From Liriodendron chinense (lineage: Eukaryota; Streptophyta; Magnoliopsida; Magnoliales; Magnoliaceae), in NCBI GenBank assembly GCA_003013855.2, contig ML058586.1, positions 1,664,196 to 1,728,195 of the forward strand: 64,000 nt of DNA, given 5' to 3'. Under the pieces are notes generated by a model. The model was not told where the DNA came from. It worked only from the letters and a program-made list of their open reading frames with translations, and made no database searches. This document shows, piece by piece, positions 1 through 11,877 of the stretch. Within the stretch, counting starts at the first letter, position 1, and each line of letters begins with the position of its first letter. A program made the translations under genes and the position numbers.

Positions 1-149
1 CTGATGGTCCATCCGAAAACGCAAAAAAAAAAAAAAGAAGTGAACACTAATAAAATAAACTTTATATTTTATTGGATTCAAACCCCCCAAAAACCCAGTC
101 TTAACCTCAACCCAGTCACCCAGCACAACTTCTATTTCCTTTTTTTTTT

Positions 150-330
150 TCTGTTTCGAGCCGAACTGAACCGAACCGAGCTTGTTTCGAGCTAGCCGAG
201 TTTGTGGTTCGGTTTGAGTTCTCCGACAAAACTCGAGCTACGAGTTCAGTTCGGTTCGAGTTCGAGTCACCCGATGATTAGTTCGGTTCGAGTTCGAAAC
301 AGTTCGAGCCGAGCACACGTTGAGATTATA
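150..330. repeat. Degenerate CGAG/CCGAAC-rich repeat
   Basis: The stretch is built from imperfect repeats of GTTCGAG, GAGCCGA and CCGAAC. It resembles the surname-like low-complexity cores seen again at 15.8-16.0 kb and 60.95-61.4 kb. In plants such cores often lie inside small hAT-type elements, but I could not define ends or a target duplication here. The rest of 1-1480 shows no gene. Confidence 0.45.
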
Positions 331-810
331 ATTAACAGATGTGTTCTATCAAATCTCTCTTAAAGGTGGGTTCACCTGTACTTCTACACACGTGTTGGTT
401 ATTCGGTTGAGTACTGTCTGTTGGTAATGCGTACCGTAACACACTATTCGGTGCCAACAAATGATTGAATCTGTTAATAAATCCATAATTGTTTGCATTC
501 CTCACCGATGCTTCTAGAGAGAGGTTGTTGATGGATCATTAGAATATTTATCCTCCTTTAATTTCTCGAGACCTGGGAACGGTTGTATTTTAAGATGTTT
601 GTCGCGTTGTAACAAATAGGATCAAATTCAAAAACGAATCAAGAATGATATTAGGTAATGAAGATACAACAATACAACCTAGCTGAAATTTAATCTTCAT
701 CACATTAAGTTAAGTAGATGCAACAATACGACCTAACTAAAATCGAATCGAACATTACATTAAGTGAAGTAGATACGAGTTCATTATCCCAGTTCCTTGG
801 AATTAAAATT

Positions 811-813
811 CTG

Positions 814-844
<31 letters not shown>

Positions 845-859
845 TATATATATATATAC
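811..859. repeat. (TG)n/(TA)n compound microsatellite
   Basis: About 13 TG units are followed by a short break and about seven TA units. It is a simple-sequence repeat in otherwise featureless AT-rich DNA. Confidence 0.9.
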
Positions 860-1479
860 TCCGTGGGAGTTCAGGTTGATTAACCTGATATGTAGGCCAG
901 GTTGATCGTATCTTTTAATGGGAGTTAATTACAATTATTTACGCGATTACATTTTTCCCTTTACCGGAACGACCGAACCCACCTGGGGTGGTACCGCAAG
1001 TATGCTTAGGTGGGGCTGGTAGTACACGTAGTGGGTACAATTGGGGTACTGGATTTTTAGTTGTAGTATACAATAAGTCCACCTGGTGTTGTAATCTTTA
1101 TCATTTTCCTTTTCGAGTGGAAGGTTTGACAAAGCTAAAAACACCGGGTGGATTTAGTGTCCTGTAATTAAAAAAAACAAAATCTGGTTTTTACCTTAAT
1201 GTGTAGATTACTAGCCTTACTTCGAGTGTATGGGTAGTGTCACCAGGGAAGGTTGTAAGTCCCTATTGAGGAGAGGAGAGAGGGTGCCTGCAATGAAGAA
1301 GGTTTGAACTTGGCCTAGTTCACGATGTCCGCAATGGGTCACCACTCACAAAAGGAATCGTATCCCGGGTGGAATTACACACACAACATATAGGTATGAC
1401 AGGTAGTAAGAAATGTCTAATAATATCTCGTACCAAGTTTTTTACTTGATCTAGATTTAGAGTTCACCTGGTGTCCATA

Positions 1480-1915
1480 GGAAACAGTGGTCATTGAATG
1501 CCCACCATTAAAACTCCATAGAGCCCACCTCAGATTTGTATCTGCCTCATTTTTGGCCTCATGCCCTAAAAAATGAGGCTAGAAAAATGGGATGCACAGT
1601 ATGGATAAAAGGCATATCATGACTGGACCACGGAGCTTTCCGGTGGGCGCGACTTCAATGGATGCCGATCCACCGAGGTGGACCATAGGGCTCTCGTGAT
1701 GTATGTGTTCTTATATCCCAACCATTCAATCCGTTATATGGATGGCAATATAAACGTCACAATGGACCAAGGGGTTTCAATGGTAGTCATTTCACTATCC
1801 ACTTTTTCAAGTTGTAAAGGCCCACTTGAGTTTGGGATCTGCCTCATTTTTGGCCCATGTTATAACATGATCTAGCCAAACGGATGCATGGGGCATCATG
1901 GTGGGCCCTGCCATA
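1480..1915. mobile_element. Rearranged foldback (MULE-like MITE) element
   Basis: The left part carries the reverse arm of the common foldback family (GAAACAGTGGTCATTGAATG, CTGCCTCATTTTTGG). The right part carries another arm copy ending in CATCATGGTGGGCCCTGCC. The arms are not in the simple left-right order of intact copies such as 43726-44225, so this copy is rearranged or two insertions are merged. No target duplication was found. Confidence 0.55.
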
Positions 1916-3884
1916 AGTTACTTCACACACCCCATTGTTAGTAATACCCACCCACGCCTGTTAGTCACATCGCCATATATTTTATAGTTGCTCAATCGTT
2001 GAAATTTCTCTTTTATTGTAAGGTTTTATCTTCGATAAATACATTACTATTCATTTACTAGTGTTTTCTACGAAAATCCGTACAGACTGGATAAACGGTG
2101 CAGATTGAGTCACATGACACAATAGATATTTTAAAAGTATGCATCATAGATTAGGAGATCAACTTTCCTTTTTAGGGTACTTTTGGTATTTTGGTTTCTC
2201 CAGATAAAGGCAAGCAATTGTTCTAAACCACGTCAGCCTAAGCATGCCTCTGAGCATTCAACGAATATGAGATCATGGTCAATAAATGTAACCGCTCTTT
2301 CTCAGCTGATTACATGCAGAAGGCATCATGTGGATGAGCGGTTGTTCTCCTATCATTCCTGGAAACTATAATAGCAGAGTAGATACGAAGCTCCCTCTCA
2401 AAACCCAGAATGCCCCCAAATCAAAACTAGCACAACGTTGTGTTTCTAGGTCTAGGTTGTTCCATGCTCATCAACAGTAGACCCTTAGGGTAGATTTAAT
2501 CTCAGTTCGTCCCTACGCACACGCTGAACCAACTCTTAGCTGTAGCCAGTAGTTGTAATTCCCTTTCATCTGCGTTCTTGTCCCAGATCTGAAGGAAGAA
2601 CTTAGTCTAGGAACCCGGCCGCCTATGCTCATACACTAGTCCAACTATAGTTGTAATTCCTGGTATTGCTTTCAACCCAGCTCATCAGCATGCTGCTCCC
2701 TAAAGTACTTTGTTGCTCTCAACCAGGTCAGTGATCCCACTGTAGTAATAACCACGCATCTTTTCTACATTCATCTCTAGCCTTTTTCGTTCAGCTATAT
2801 AATTGTTACGCTTTTGAAAGTCCTTGAATTTTTAAGGCAGAAAAGAGCTCATTTGAGAGAAGAGCCCCAATCTCCACTAATCGCCTGAGTAACGAGCACA
2901 CAATAATTGGCTAAGTAGAAGAACAGTCAAGACGCGATCAAATACCGCTCTACCTAGATGCCAAGGGTCGATGGTCACGGGTTGAATTGGACCCAATCGA
3001 TTCAAATACGCCCACAAGCCTCGCATGTGTTCCACGTGTCCGAATTCAAGACCAACAACTAGTTATTACAAAGCAATGTTAATTGATGAATTTCTGCATC
3101 ACAACAAGAAAAAATCATTTCAATTGAAAAAACAAAGAAAACTTGTTAGAAAGACGAATCTTACCTTTTTACAAATCCCCCGTTGTTTATTATTAGTAGC
3201 TGAAGAGATGGTTGAACCCGGTTTATTGCTCTCTCAATATGTCCTAGCCCTTGGGGTCAAAGGCCACCAAGTCGCATCAAGCTCCGAACGTGTGGTACTA
3301 CACGCATATCAAAAATTGAATTTCGAGCCAAATAGACACAAATCTTTTCCAATTGGAAATCTTAGGAGCATGATTAATGGATATTTTGGCAAGATCGTCA
3401 AAGTAGAGCAGTTTTGTGGGCCATTTTCAATCAAGTTTCCAGCAAGACGGTGGACAGTCCAAGTCGATCAGGACCATCCACATGCATGGTACAATGGGAC
3501 CCAACTATACTCCGCTGGACCATTCCCAGGTTTAAACAAAATACAGTATACACCCAGTTCCCGCTAACGTGCGCCAGCTGGTGACGGTTAAGGTTAAAAC
3601 AGGAAAGTGGCAACGAGCAAAGCAAATGCCGGTCCACGTCTGGCTCGTGGTGGAAACTGTTGGATGTCATGCAGGGGAAATGATACAGCTGTGCCGAAAT
3701 ATTCCGAATAAAGTCCGCCTGTATATTGTACACGTGGCAAGAAGATACAAAATCGGGACCATCCATCTAGACAACCTAACCGGGGATGTTGGTTGGTCCA
3801 TTCTACCAATCGCCTACAAATCAACGGTGGAAAACAAATTTGTTTGTGGTAGACGAAGGAAAAGCATTAAAAAATTAGATGGCA
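1916..3884. other. No gene or delimitable element seen
   Basis: A short piece at about 1921-1965 (CCCATTGTTAGTAATACCC) resembles the 3' part of the SINEs at 31.5 and 39.1 kb. Two open frames at 3025-3567 and 3569-3952 have no recognisable domain, lie in different frames, and run partly into foldback-element sequence, so I do not call them genes. Confidence 0.5.
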
Positions 3885-4075
3885 AGGTGGGGTCCCACCA
3901 TGATGTTTGTGAGAAATCCGCACCGTCCATCCGTTTTGCCAGCTCATCTTAACAGACGCACCAAAAAGGAGCCAATCTAAAACTCAAGTGGACCACACGA
4001 CAGGAAACAGTAGGGATTGAACATCCACCGTTAAAAACATTCATAGGCCACAAAAGTTTTAAAATCGGGCTTGTT
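3885..4075. mobile_element. Half-arm of the foldback MITE family
   Basis: It begins GGTGGGGTCCCACCATGATG, continues with CCGTCCATCCGTTTTGCC, then GTGGACCACACGACAGGAAA, and stops at a poly-T tract at 4081-4101. Only one arm is present, so it is a truncated copy next to the second copy that starts at about 4135. Confidence 0.6.
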
Positions 4076-4402
4076 GTCTCTTTTTTTTTTTTTTTTTTTT
4101 TGTATTTTCAGCTCATCCCTGGAAGTGGAAAGCGGATTGCATGGTATGCACACACCACTGGCCTCAATGGTGTGTTGACGTCTCTAAGTTCTGTGGGCCC
4201 CACCATGATATATATGTGCTATATCCCACCCCTCATCTATTTTGTGACATCATTTTAGGGAATGGGCCAAAAAAAATGAGGCAGATCCAATGCTCAAGTG
4301 GACCACACTGCAGAAAGCAGTAGAACAATGATGCCCACAGTTGAAACTTTCCAAGGGCCGACCATGATGTATATTCGCCATCCAACCCGTTTATAAGGTC
4401 AC

Positions 4403-5100
4403 TGATGTAGAACGGGTCGCTGATTATTTCATGGTCCAGATGAACCAAAAGAAGACCGGTCGGGGTCGAAAGTGATCCGGACTGTCAGGACCGCAAACCG
4501 GTTGTATCTCGCAATCTGGAATGAGTTTCTAGACATATAATATATCATTTTGGGGTAGCTTGAGCTACTTTAGTAACTCAACCCGCTACGTCGGGTTGCC
4601 CATGCCGGAATCACGAGATTCGACCATATCGACGGTCATTAGGCTAGTTTATTTTCAGTTTTACTATTTATAGTAAGTTTTAATTCAATCATAACTTTGG
4701 ATCTGTAAGGTTTTAGAGTTAGTGCCCAACATAAAAAAGGCTTAGAATATTTATTAGAACAACATGGTTGGGCCCATTTGATAACTTTCTATTTTTGGCC
4801 GAAAATCAAGAGTTCTAGTAGGATTGAAAGACTTCTATAAATAGTAAGTTTACTATTTATAGTCAGTTGCATTTTCTAGGAGTTTGAGTTTGAGTTGGAG
4901 TCTGATACTTTACCTAGGGTTTAGTTTCCTATTTATATGCATTGTAATTCCGTTTCTATTCATTCAATCTATATATATAAATAAAAAAAAATAATTATTC
5001 GGAATTAATTTCCTCTTTTATTCTTTTATTTCTTCTCGTGGATTCGAGAAACACTCGGTTTGGGAGACGGTGATCGACCTACCACGTCCTCCTTGCGTCA
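4403..5100 (+). repeat. 5' LTR of the gypsy element
   Basis: It starts TGATG and ends GTCA. The region around 4919-4990 (GGGTTTAGTTTCCTATTTAT, then a TATA-rich stretch) is shared with the 3' LTR. The likely promoter and polyadenylation signals cannot be separated by eye. It is 25 nt longer than the 3' LTR, with scattered substitutions, which implies an insertion that is not very recent. Confidence 0.9.
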
Positions 5101-5117
5101 TTAGTATCAGAGAGAGG
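5101..5117 (+). promoter_or_regulatory. Primer-binding site, initiator Met tRNA type (degenerate)
   Basis: TTAGTATCAGAGAGAGG follows directly after the 5' LTR. The common plant form is TGGTATCAGAGC, complementary to the 3' end of initiator Met tRNA. The TATCAGAG core is kept and the flanking bases have changed. Confidence 0.75.
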
Positions 5118-5133
5118 TTTCTTGATCAAGACG

Positions 5134-6250
5134 ATGACCTCTAATGAAGGGTTGGATCCTCATCCTAAGGACGATGCTCCAAGAGACTATCTAACAGCGA
5201 CAGCTTTCGAAGCAGCGCAACGAGAGAACCGGTTGATCCTGCAAGGTATACAGGCAACCCTTGACCAAATTGCGGCATCGCTAGCTCCGCCCCTAGCCCA
5301 AGGCAACCAACAACCACCAACACTTGATATACGGGACAATCCCGTAGTCCGTAGAGCACCCCAAGTGGATAATCGTAGGGCTACACCAGACGAATTGGAA
5401 CCAAGCGATGACGAGGTCGAAGACATTTTGGTACGACCTGCGCTAGGGAATAAACGTGTGGAATGAGCAAAACGAGATTATCGGGGCAAAGCTGATCTTC
5501 CAAGCTTTAATGGCCTACTTCGTTCCTCGACTGGCTGGCAAAGGTCGAATGATACTTCGACTATATGGAAGTGCCGGATGACAAGAAGGTAAAACTAATT
5601 GCATATAAATTAAAATTCAGTGCTTCAGCATGGTGGGAAAACCTACAGGTTTCCTACGCCTGTCATAATAAGACACCCATTCGAACATGGCTTCTTATGA
5701 GATAGCTTCTTAGGGCTCGATTCCTCCCTAGTGACTACGAACAAATTTGTTCCAACAATATCAAAATTGTTGTCAGAGAAATCAAACCGTAGCTGAATAT
5801 CTTGAAGAATTCCAGCGATTGGCTACACGAAATAATTTATTGGAATCAGAGGCACAACAAAATCATGGTTCATTGGTGGGTTGCAATTTGCAATCAAGAA
5901 TCGGGCCAGATGCATCCAGTCTGAACGTTGAGTAAGGCCAACCATTGGCCACAGGGCAGAAACACAGTTGTCGCGGCCCCCTGCTCGACCCTATCCGGCA
6001 ACATGGAATCCTATCACCCGGGCCCACTCAGGATACAACGTTGGCCAAAGGCAAGGAACCTACAGGAGGTCGTCCTCAACCTCCTACGGTCACGAACAAG
6101 GATTGGGGAAGTGATCCCTCAGGGCCTCAACGTGCAACTCCCACTATAACGGGTCCTAGCAGGATCCCCAACCCATATGGTCGGCCAAAACCAGACCATT
6201 GTCTCTGCTGTGGCCAACCAGGCCAGTGGTCGAATGCTTATCCCTAACGC
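5134..6250 (+). pseudogene. gag remnant of the gypsy element
   Basis: The ATG at 5134 opens a frame starting MTSNEGLDPHPKDD. A stop at 5464-5466 interrupts it. Gag capsid-like text continues in shifted frames: KLIAYKLKFSASAWWENLQ at about 5590-5650, and FQQYQNCCQRNQTVAEYLEE at 5750-5810, both typical of plant gypsy gag. A zinc knuckle near 6200-6245 reads CLCCGQPGQWSNAYP; the third and fourth metal ligands (His and Cys of CCHC) are replaced by Gln and Tyr, so it would not bind zinc normally. Confidence 0.85.
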
Positions 6251-6422
6251 CCTACAGTCCAATTAACTACGAATAAAGGTGGCGCGGAAGGTGAAGTAAC
6301 GGAAGACAACCCTGAATTGGAATAGGCCGAAGAGGGGGACACAGAAGATGTAGATTGGCTGACTAAAGATCATGCGGAATCGCTAGTAGTGAGACGACTA
6401 ATTTACGCTGGCAGGAAAAAAA

Positions 6423-6980
6423 ATGCACCTACAACGACATAATATCTTCCGCACAAAGTGCACTATGCTGGGCGAAATCTATGATGTGATCATAGACAGT
6501 GGGAGTAGCGAAAATATTGTCTCAAAAATTATGGTAGATAAGTTACATCTGCCTATGACGAAGCACCCTACCCCTTACTCGATCGGTTGGATCAAGAAGG
6601 TGAATGAGACAAAGGTAACTCATTAATGCATTATCTCGTTTTCCATTGGTAAAAGCTATAAGGACGAGGTCATCTGTGATGTGGTTGACATGAAAGTCTG
6701 CCACATGTTACTTGAGCGGCCATGGCAATCGGATAGAGATGTGACATACGACGGATGAGAAAACATATACATGTTCACCAAGGATGGTCAAAAAATTATT
6801 TTGACCCATATGACACCAGAGAAATACCCCGAAGCTTCTGAAGTGGAGGGAAACTCTCTCCTTACCATTCATGAGTTTATTAAGGAATAAAAAGAAACGG
6901 GCAAAATATATGTCGTTATGGTAAAAGGCGAGGAGTCAGGATCCTCTAATATTCCTCAACGCCTTAAACCGTTGCTAGAT
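6423..6980 (+). pseudogene. Retroviral-type aspartic protease remnant of the gypsy element
   Basis: The frame 6423-6626 contains IIDSGSSENIVSK, matching the D-(S/T)-G catalytic motif of gypsy proteases, followed by the MVDKLHL segment. A stop at 6624-6626 and more stops downstream (for example the in-frame TGA near 6758 and TAA near 6888) break the polyprotein before reverse transcriptase. Confidence 0.85.
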
Positions 6981-8110
6981 GAATTCTGAAGTATTTGGCC
7001 TGAAATTTACCTGATGAGTTACCTCCTATGCGAGACATACAACATCATATCGACCTTATCCCAGGGTCCAGTTTTTCCAACCGACCGCACTATCGAGTGA
7101 GTTCGAAAGAGTATGAAATTCTACAAGGACAAGTGGAGGAACTGATCCGTAAGGGTCTCATTAAAGAGAGCATGAGCTCATGTGCCGTTCCAGCACTCTT
7201 ACCCTAAAGAAAGATGGAACTTGGCGCATGTGTATCGATAGCCGTGCGATCAATAAAATAACAGTTAAATATCGATTTTCAATACCGCGGTTGGATGACA
7301 TGCTTGAGGGCTCCAAGGTGTTCTCCAAACTAGACTTACGGAGTGGATACTATCGAATCTGTATTAGGCCAGTTGATGAGTGAAAAACGGCCTTCAAGAC
7401 CAAGGAAGGGCTATACGAGTGGCTGGTTATGCCCTTCGGTCTAACAAACGCACCAAGCACCTTCATGCATTTAATGAACCAAGTGTTGAAGCCATTCATT
7501 GGCCATTTTATTGTCGTTTACTTTGATGACATTCTAATATGTAGTCAGGATGAAACGGAGCACATGACCCACCTCAGAAAAGTGCTACAAGTGTTGGCCA
7601 ACAACAAACTATACTTAAATATGAAAAAGTGTAGCTTCTTAATTGATTAATTATTGTTTCTGGGATTCATTATGTCGTCCACGGGTATCTGAGTGGACGA
7701 AGAGAAAGTTCGAGCAATTTGGGATTGGCCGACTCAGACGAACATTCATGAGGTACGAAGTTTCCATGAATTGGCGACCTTCTATCGTCGATTTGTGCGG
7801 AACTTCAGCAGTATCGTCGAGCCGATTACCGACTATATGAAGAAGGGTCTGTTTTAATGGACCGAAGGGGTAGAGAAGAGTTTTACAAAATCAAACATCG
7901 GTTGTCCACTACACTGGTCTTAGTACTCCCCAATTTCAATAAGTTGTCTGAGGTAGAATGTGACGCATCTATTATCGGCATTGGGGGAGTCATTTCTCAG
8001 GAGGGTAGGCCAGTTGCCTTCTACGGTGAGAAACTTAGCGATGCACGACAGAAGTGGTCAACCTATGAGCTTGAATTATATGCAGTGGTTCAGGCACTAC
8101 GCCATTAGCG
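6980..8110 (+). pseudogene. Reverse transcriptase and RNase H remnant of the gypsy element
   Basis: Fingers/palm segments are visible: LKKDGTWRMCIDSRAINKIT (7205-7265), FSKLDLRSGYYRI (7322-7360), MPFGLTNAPSTFMHLMNQ (7429-7482) and the catalytic YFDDILIC (7519-7542), which keeps both active-site aspartates. A TGA at 7381-7383 replaces the expected Trp of the EWKTAF segment, and another stop follows LID at 7648-7650. RNase H follows with ECDASIIGIGGVISQ and STYELELYAVVQALRH (about 7950-8108). It decayed in place as part of the 4403-10253 element. Confidence 0.9.
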
Positions 8111-8428
8111 CCACTATCTTATTCAAAGGAATTTTATACTATACATTGGTCATCGGGCCTTAAAATTTGTCAATACTCAGACTAATGTGAATCATAGACA
8201 GCTAGATGGATTTCATTTTTACAGGAATTCACGTTCGTTTCGAAACACAAATCAGGTAACAGAATAAGGTAGCAGATGCACTTAACCGACGTGCATCCCT
8301 TCTTATCACTGTGAGCAGTGAGGTAGTCAGATTCGACTGTCTTAAGGAACTTTATGCCGATGACGAGGATTTTGCAGATTTATGAAAAAAGTGCCAAGAG
8401 GGTCACCCGAGTGATATTCTAATTCAGG

Positions 8429-9626
8429 ATGGTTTCCTCTTCAAAGGAAATCGACTTTACATTCCGCAGTTCATTACGGGACAAAATTATTATCGAGCTA
8501 TATGGCGGTGGCCTCGGCAGTCATCTAGGACGAGATAAGACTAGAGCGATGGTGGAAGAGCAGTATTACTGGCTGCAACTTGCTTGTGATGTTGGCAGGG
8601 CGGTACAACGATGTCATATTTGTCAGACCGCTAAGAGGCAATCTTAAAATGCAGGTCTTTACACGCCATTACCTGTACCAGATGCCCATTAGGGAGGATT
8701 TATTTATGGATTTTGTATTGGGGCTCCCACGAACACAACGCAGTATGGACTTAGTGTTCGTGGTGGTAGACCGATTCTCCAAGATGACACACTTCATTCC
8801 GTGCAAGAAGACCTTTAATGCGGTACACATTGCGAACATTTTTCTTCAGAGAGGTTGTGCGACTACATGGGATTCCTAAGACGTCACTTCAGACCGGGAC
8901 ACGAAGTTCATTAGCCATTTTCGGCGAGCCTTGTGGAATCGGTTCGGTACGTGACTTCAATTCAGCAGTGCTTACCATCCGTAGACAGATGGACAGACTG
9001 AGGCCGTAAACCACACATTGGGGAATCTTATCCGTTGCCTTTCAGGTGATAAGCCGAAGCAGTGGGACATGGCCTTGGCTTAAGCGGAGTTCGTGTTCAA
9101 CAACATGGTAAACCGATCGACAGGAAAATCCTCGTTCAAGATTGTTTATGGGTGTGTGCCTCGTCACACACTCGATTTGGTTCCCTTGCCCAAGCTTCTG
9201 GGCATGAGTGTTGCAGCTGAATATATGGCGGACTAAATCATGGAGATACATACAGACGTGCACCACAAATTACAGACTTCGAACGATAAATACAAGGAAG
9301 CGGCCGACAAGTATCGGCGTGCCAAAGTGTTCAAAATAGGTAATCAGGTGATGGTCCATCTACGAAAAGAGTGATTTCCTACCGGGACCTACAACAAGTT
9401 GAAAAACAAGAAAATTGGATTGGTACCGATCATTCGTAAGATTAATGACAATGCCTACGTTGTTGATCTTCCAGATGACATGGAGATTTCAATGACTTTC
9501 AACGTGGCAAATTTGTACGAATATCATGAACCAAAGCTGGACGAGAACTCGGGGTCGAGTTCTTTCGAATTGAAGGAAACTGATGTAGAATGGGTCGCCG
9601 ATTATTTCATGGCCCAGATGGACTAA
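8429..9626 (+). pseudogene. Integrase and C-terminal part of the gypsy element
   Basis: The N-terminal HHCC domain is seen at 8510-8645 (HLGRDKTRAMVEEQYYW, then CHICQTAKRQ). The catalytic core begins DFVLGLPRTQRSMDLVFVVV (about 8710) and runs through a frameshift near 8860-8880 into LHGIPK. The last frame, 9399-9626, contains the usual FNVANLYEYHEP block and ends inside the 3' LTR with VADYFMAQMD. No separate chromodomain is recognisable. Confidence 0.85.
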
Positions 9627-10253
9627 AAGAAGACTGGTTGGGGTCGAAAGTGATCCAGACCGTCAGGACCATAAACTAGTCATATCTAGCAATCCGGAAT
9701 GAGTTTCTGAACATATAATATATCATTTTGGGGTAGCTCGAGCTACTTTAGCCACCCAACCTGCTACGTCGGGTTGCCCATATTAGAATCGCTAGATTCG
9801 ACCATATCGATGGTCATTAGGCTAGCTTATTTTCAGTTTTACTATTTATAGTAAGTTTTAATTCAATCATAACTTTGGATTCATAAGGTTTTAGAGTTAG
9901 TGCCCAACATGAAAAGGGCTTAGAATATTTAGTAGAACAATAAGGTTGTGCCTGTTTGATAACTTTCTATTTTTGGCTGAAAACTAAGAGTTCTAACAGG
10001 ATTGAACAACTTCTATAAATAATAGTAAGTTTCGTTTTCTAAGAGTTTGAGTTTGAGTTGGAGTCTGGTACTTTACCTAGGGTTTAGTTTCCTATTTATA
10101 TGTATTATAATTCCGTTTCTATTCATTCAATTTATAAATAAAAAAATTTATTTGAAATTAATTTTCTCTTTTATTCTTTTATTTCTTCTCGTGCATTCGA
10201 GAAACACTCGGTTAGGGAGACAGTAATTGACCTACCACGTCCTCCTTGCGTCA
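9581..10253 (+). repeat. 3' LTR of the gypsy element
   Basis: It begins TGATGTAGAATGGG and ends CTCCTTGCGTCA, followed by the GTCAC target duplication at 10254-10258. It is collinear with the 5' LTR apart from point changes and small indels. Confidence 0.9.
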
Positions 10254-10734
10254 GTCACGTAGATATTGACGAAGAGAATAGATGGAGGGTGTGGATATAA
10301 CACACATATCATGCTGGGGCCTATAGAACTTGGCTGGTGATGTCCCCCACCAAACTTTTGAGTGCAAGAAATTACCGCAGTTGGGGTTGCGGGCAATCCG
10401 TATCCACGAAGGACTATAGTCAGCGTATCTAGACCGTCCATCTAGTGGGCCCTTATCATAAATGCCTTGAAGCTGAAAATGAAATTGATCTGACAATCCT
10501 ACTCACATGGGGTGGTAGCAATAAAATGGATAGTTGAAAAGGAGATGGATTCCATGAGAAAATAGAAAACCTTCATGATTTATTCTTGGAACAAAAGATG
10601 GTCCACCTAAATAGTAATATTAATTACGAATCTTGAAAGTGGTCAAATGAATTTCTAATTTTAAACGGTCCCATCTTTAGTTGGTAGACACAAAATAAAA
10701 AATAAATAAAACATGGAAATAAATGGTACCTATT

Positions 10735-11195
10735 GGAGGTGTTGGAGCAGTGGCCAAACTGCATTTGTGGGCCCCAACATGATGTATGTGTTTTATCCGC
10801 TCCGTCCATCCATTTTTCCAGCATATTTTAGGGCATGAGCCCAAAAATGAGGCATATCAAAATCTCAGGTGGACCACACCATAGGAAACAGTGGTGATTG
10901 AATGCCCACCATTAAAAACTTCTTGATGGCAACAAAAGTTTTGGATCAAGATCATATTTGTATTTTACCTTCATCCAGGTCTTTGGGACTTAATCTACAG
11001 GTTGGATGGAAAATAAAAATTATAGTTGGCCTTAGGAATATTTTAATGGTAGGTGTCCAATCACCACTGTTTTCTGGTGGTCCACCTGAGATTTTGATTT
11101 GCCTCATTTTTTGGATGATACCTAAAATAATGATCCAAAATGGATGAACGGCATAGATAAAACACATACAAAATTGTGGGGCTCATGGAGCACTG
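10735..11195. mobile_element. Foldback MITE, intact two-arm copy
   Basis: The left arm starts near GTGGGCCCCAACATGATGTA (10769) and passes CCGTCCATCCATTTTTCC and GTGGACCACACCATAGGAAA. The right arm is its inverse: CACTGTTTTCTGGTGGTCCA, GATTTGCCTCATTTTTTGG, ATGGATGAACGGCATAG, GTGGGGCTCATGG (near 11190). Each arm is about 190 nt with a short spacer. Exact ends and target duplication were not resolved. Confidence 0.8.
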
Positions 11196-11654
11196 TCAAG
11201 TAGTAACGCTGCGATGACAATTTTTTTAAGAGAGCTTTCAACCTTTACGCTTGGAAGGGGGTATGTAGAGACTAATCAAATAACCTTATCATGTTGTTAA
11301 ATTAGGGTTTTTATGAAAATTCAGGAATGGGCTAATTCAGGATAGACAAATACAAGGATCCGAATGGGGTCCCATAGGAACCCATTCCCACCATAGATCA
11401 CAAATGAGCAACTCATCGAAGTTTTTAACCATCTATTTAGATAGCTAATGTTTAGACAGTTCAGATCATTCTATTGGTGTTTTAGCATTGCACTTGATAA
11501 TCAAATTGTTTTGGGGTATCATCAATGTAGGAAACTCTCAAGAGCAGTTCTAAGGGAAGGAATTGACTCACCTATTTGGACAGGGAGACTAAGCCACTCA
11601 ACAAGGAGATTCTAAAATTGCAGAGGTTTAGTCCAATCAAGATGTTGAATACTG

Positions 11655-11770
11655 GGGTTTGCGGCCTTGCCTTGTTGGTAGACTCTATGGAGTTTCAACA
11701 AGAGGTCTCAGTCTTGAAACCCATCAGGGTGTGAAATTCCTGCTGCTAACAGCACTAGTGGGTGCACATT
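11655..11770 (+). repeat. Possible SINE fragment (tRNA-like boxes)
   Basis: GCCTTGTTGGTAGACTCTATGG (only the first 20 nt fit an A box well) is followed about 30 nt later by GTCTTGAAACCCATC, a weak B-box-like string. The spacing and the GGTAGACT motif match the better SINE copies at 31.5 and 39.1 kb. No poly-A tail is visible here. Confidence 0.35.
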
Positions 11771-11877
11771 GCATGATTGACTGGGTGGGTGTGTTGCAAA
11801 GCTATTGAATATTGGAAACAAGCTATATCGTGCACTCCATATAAGCAAAAGGGAGTAAAAAAGGCATTGCACCTAAT

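Larger units (their letters stand above)
4403..10253 (+). mobile_element. Complete but decayed Ty3/gypsy LTR retrotransposon
   Basis: Two similar LTRs (4403-5100, 698 nt; 9581-10253, 673 nt) both begin TGATGTAGAA and end CTTGCGTCA. They are flanked by the same five bases, GTCAC, at 4398-4402 and 10254-10258, which shows one insertion event. Between them the order is primer-binding site, gag, protease, reverse transcriptase, RNase H, integrase, which is the Ty3/gypsy order. All coding parts carry stops or frameshifts, so this copy cannot act on its own. The last coding frame runs 46 nt past the start of the 3' LTR; coding sequence overlapping the LTR is known in some CRM-type chromoviruses, so membership there is possible but unproven. 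Confidence 0.93.
4135..10335. mobile_element. Foldback MITE split by a Ty3/gypsy insertion
   Basis: The left part (about 4135-4402) has the family arm: GTGGGCCCCACCATGATATA, then GTGGACCACACTGCAG, then the central CCATCCAACC..AAGGTCAC. The right part (10254 to about 10335) has a short opposite arm with GGTGTGGATATAACACACAT and CATGCTGGGGCC. The LTR retrotransposon 4403-10253 lies exactly between them, so the foldback element is older than the gypsy insertion. The right arm is partly deleted. Confidence 0.65.

Noticed and set aside
3025..3952. Two consecutive open frames of 180 and 127 codons
   Set aside because: They are in different frames, show no known domain or splice logic, and the second runs into foldback-element sequence.
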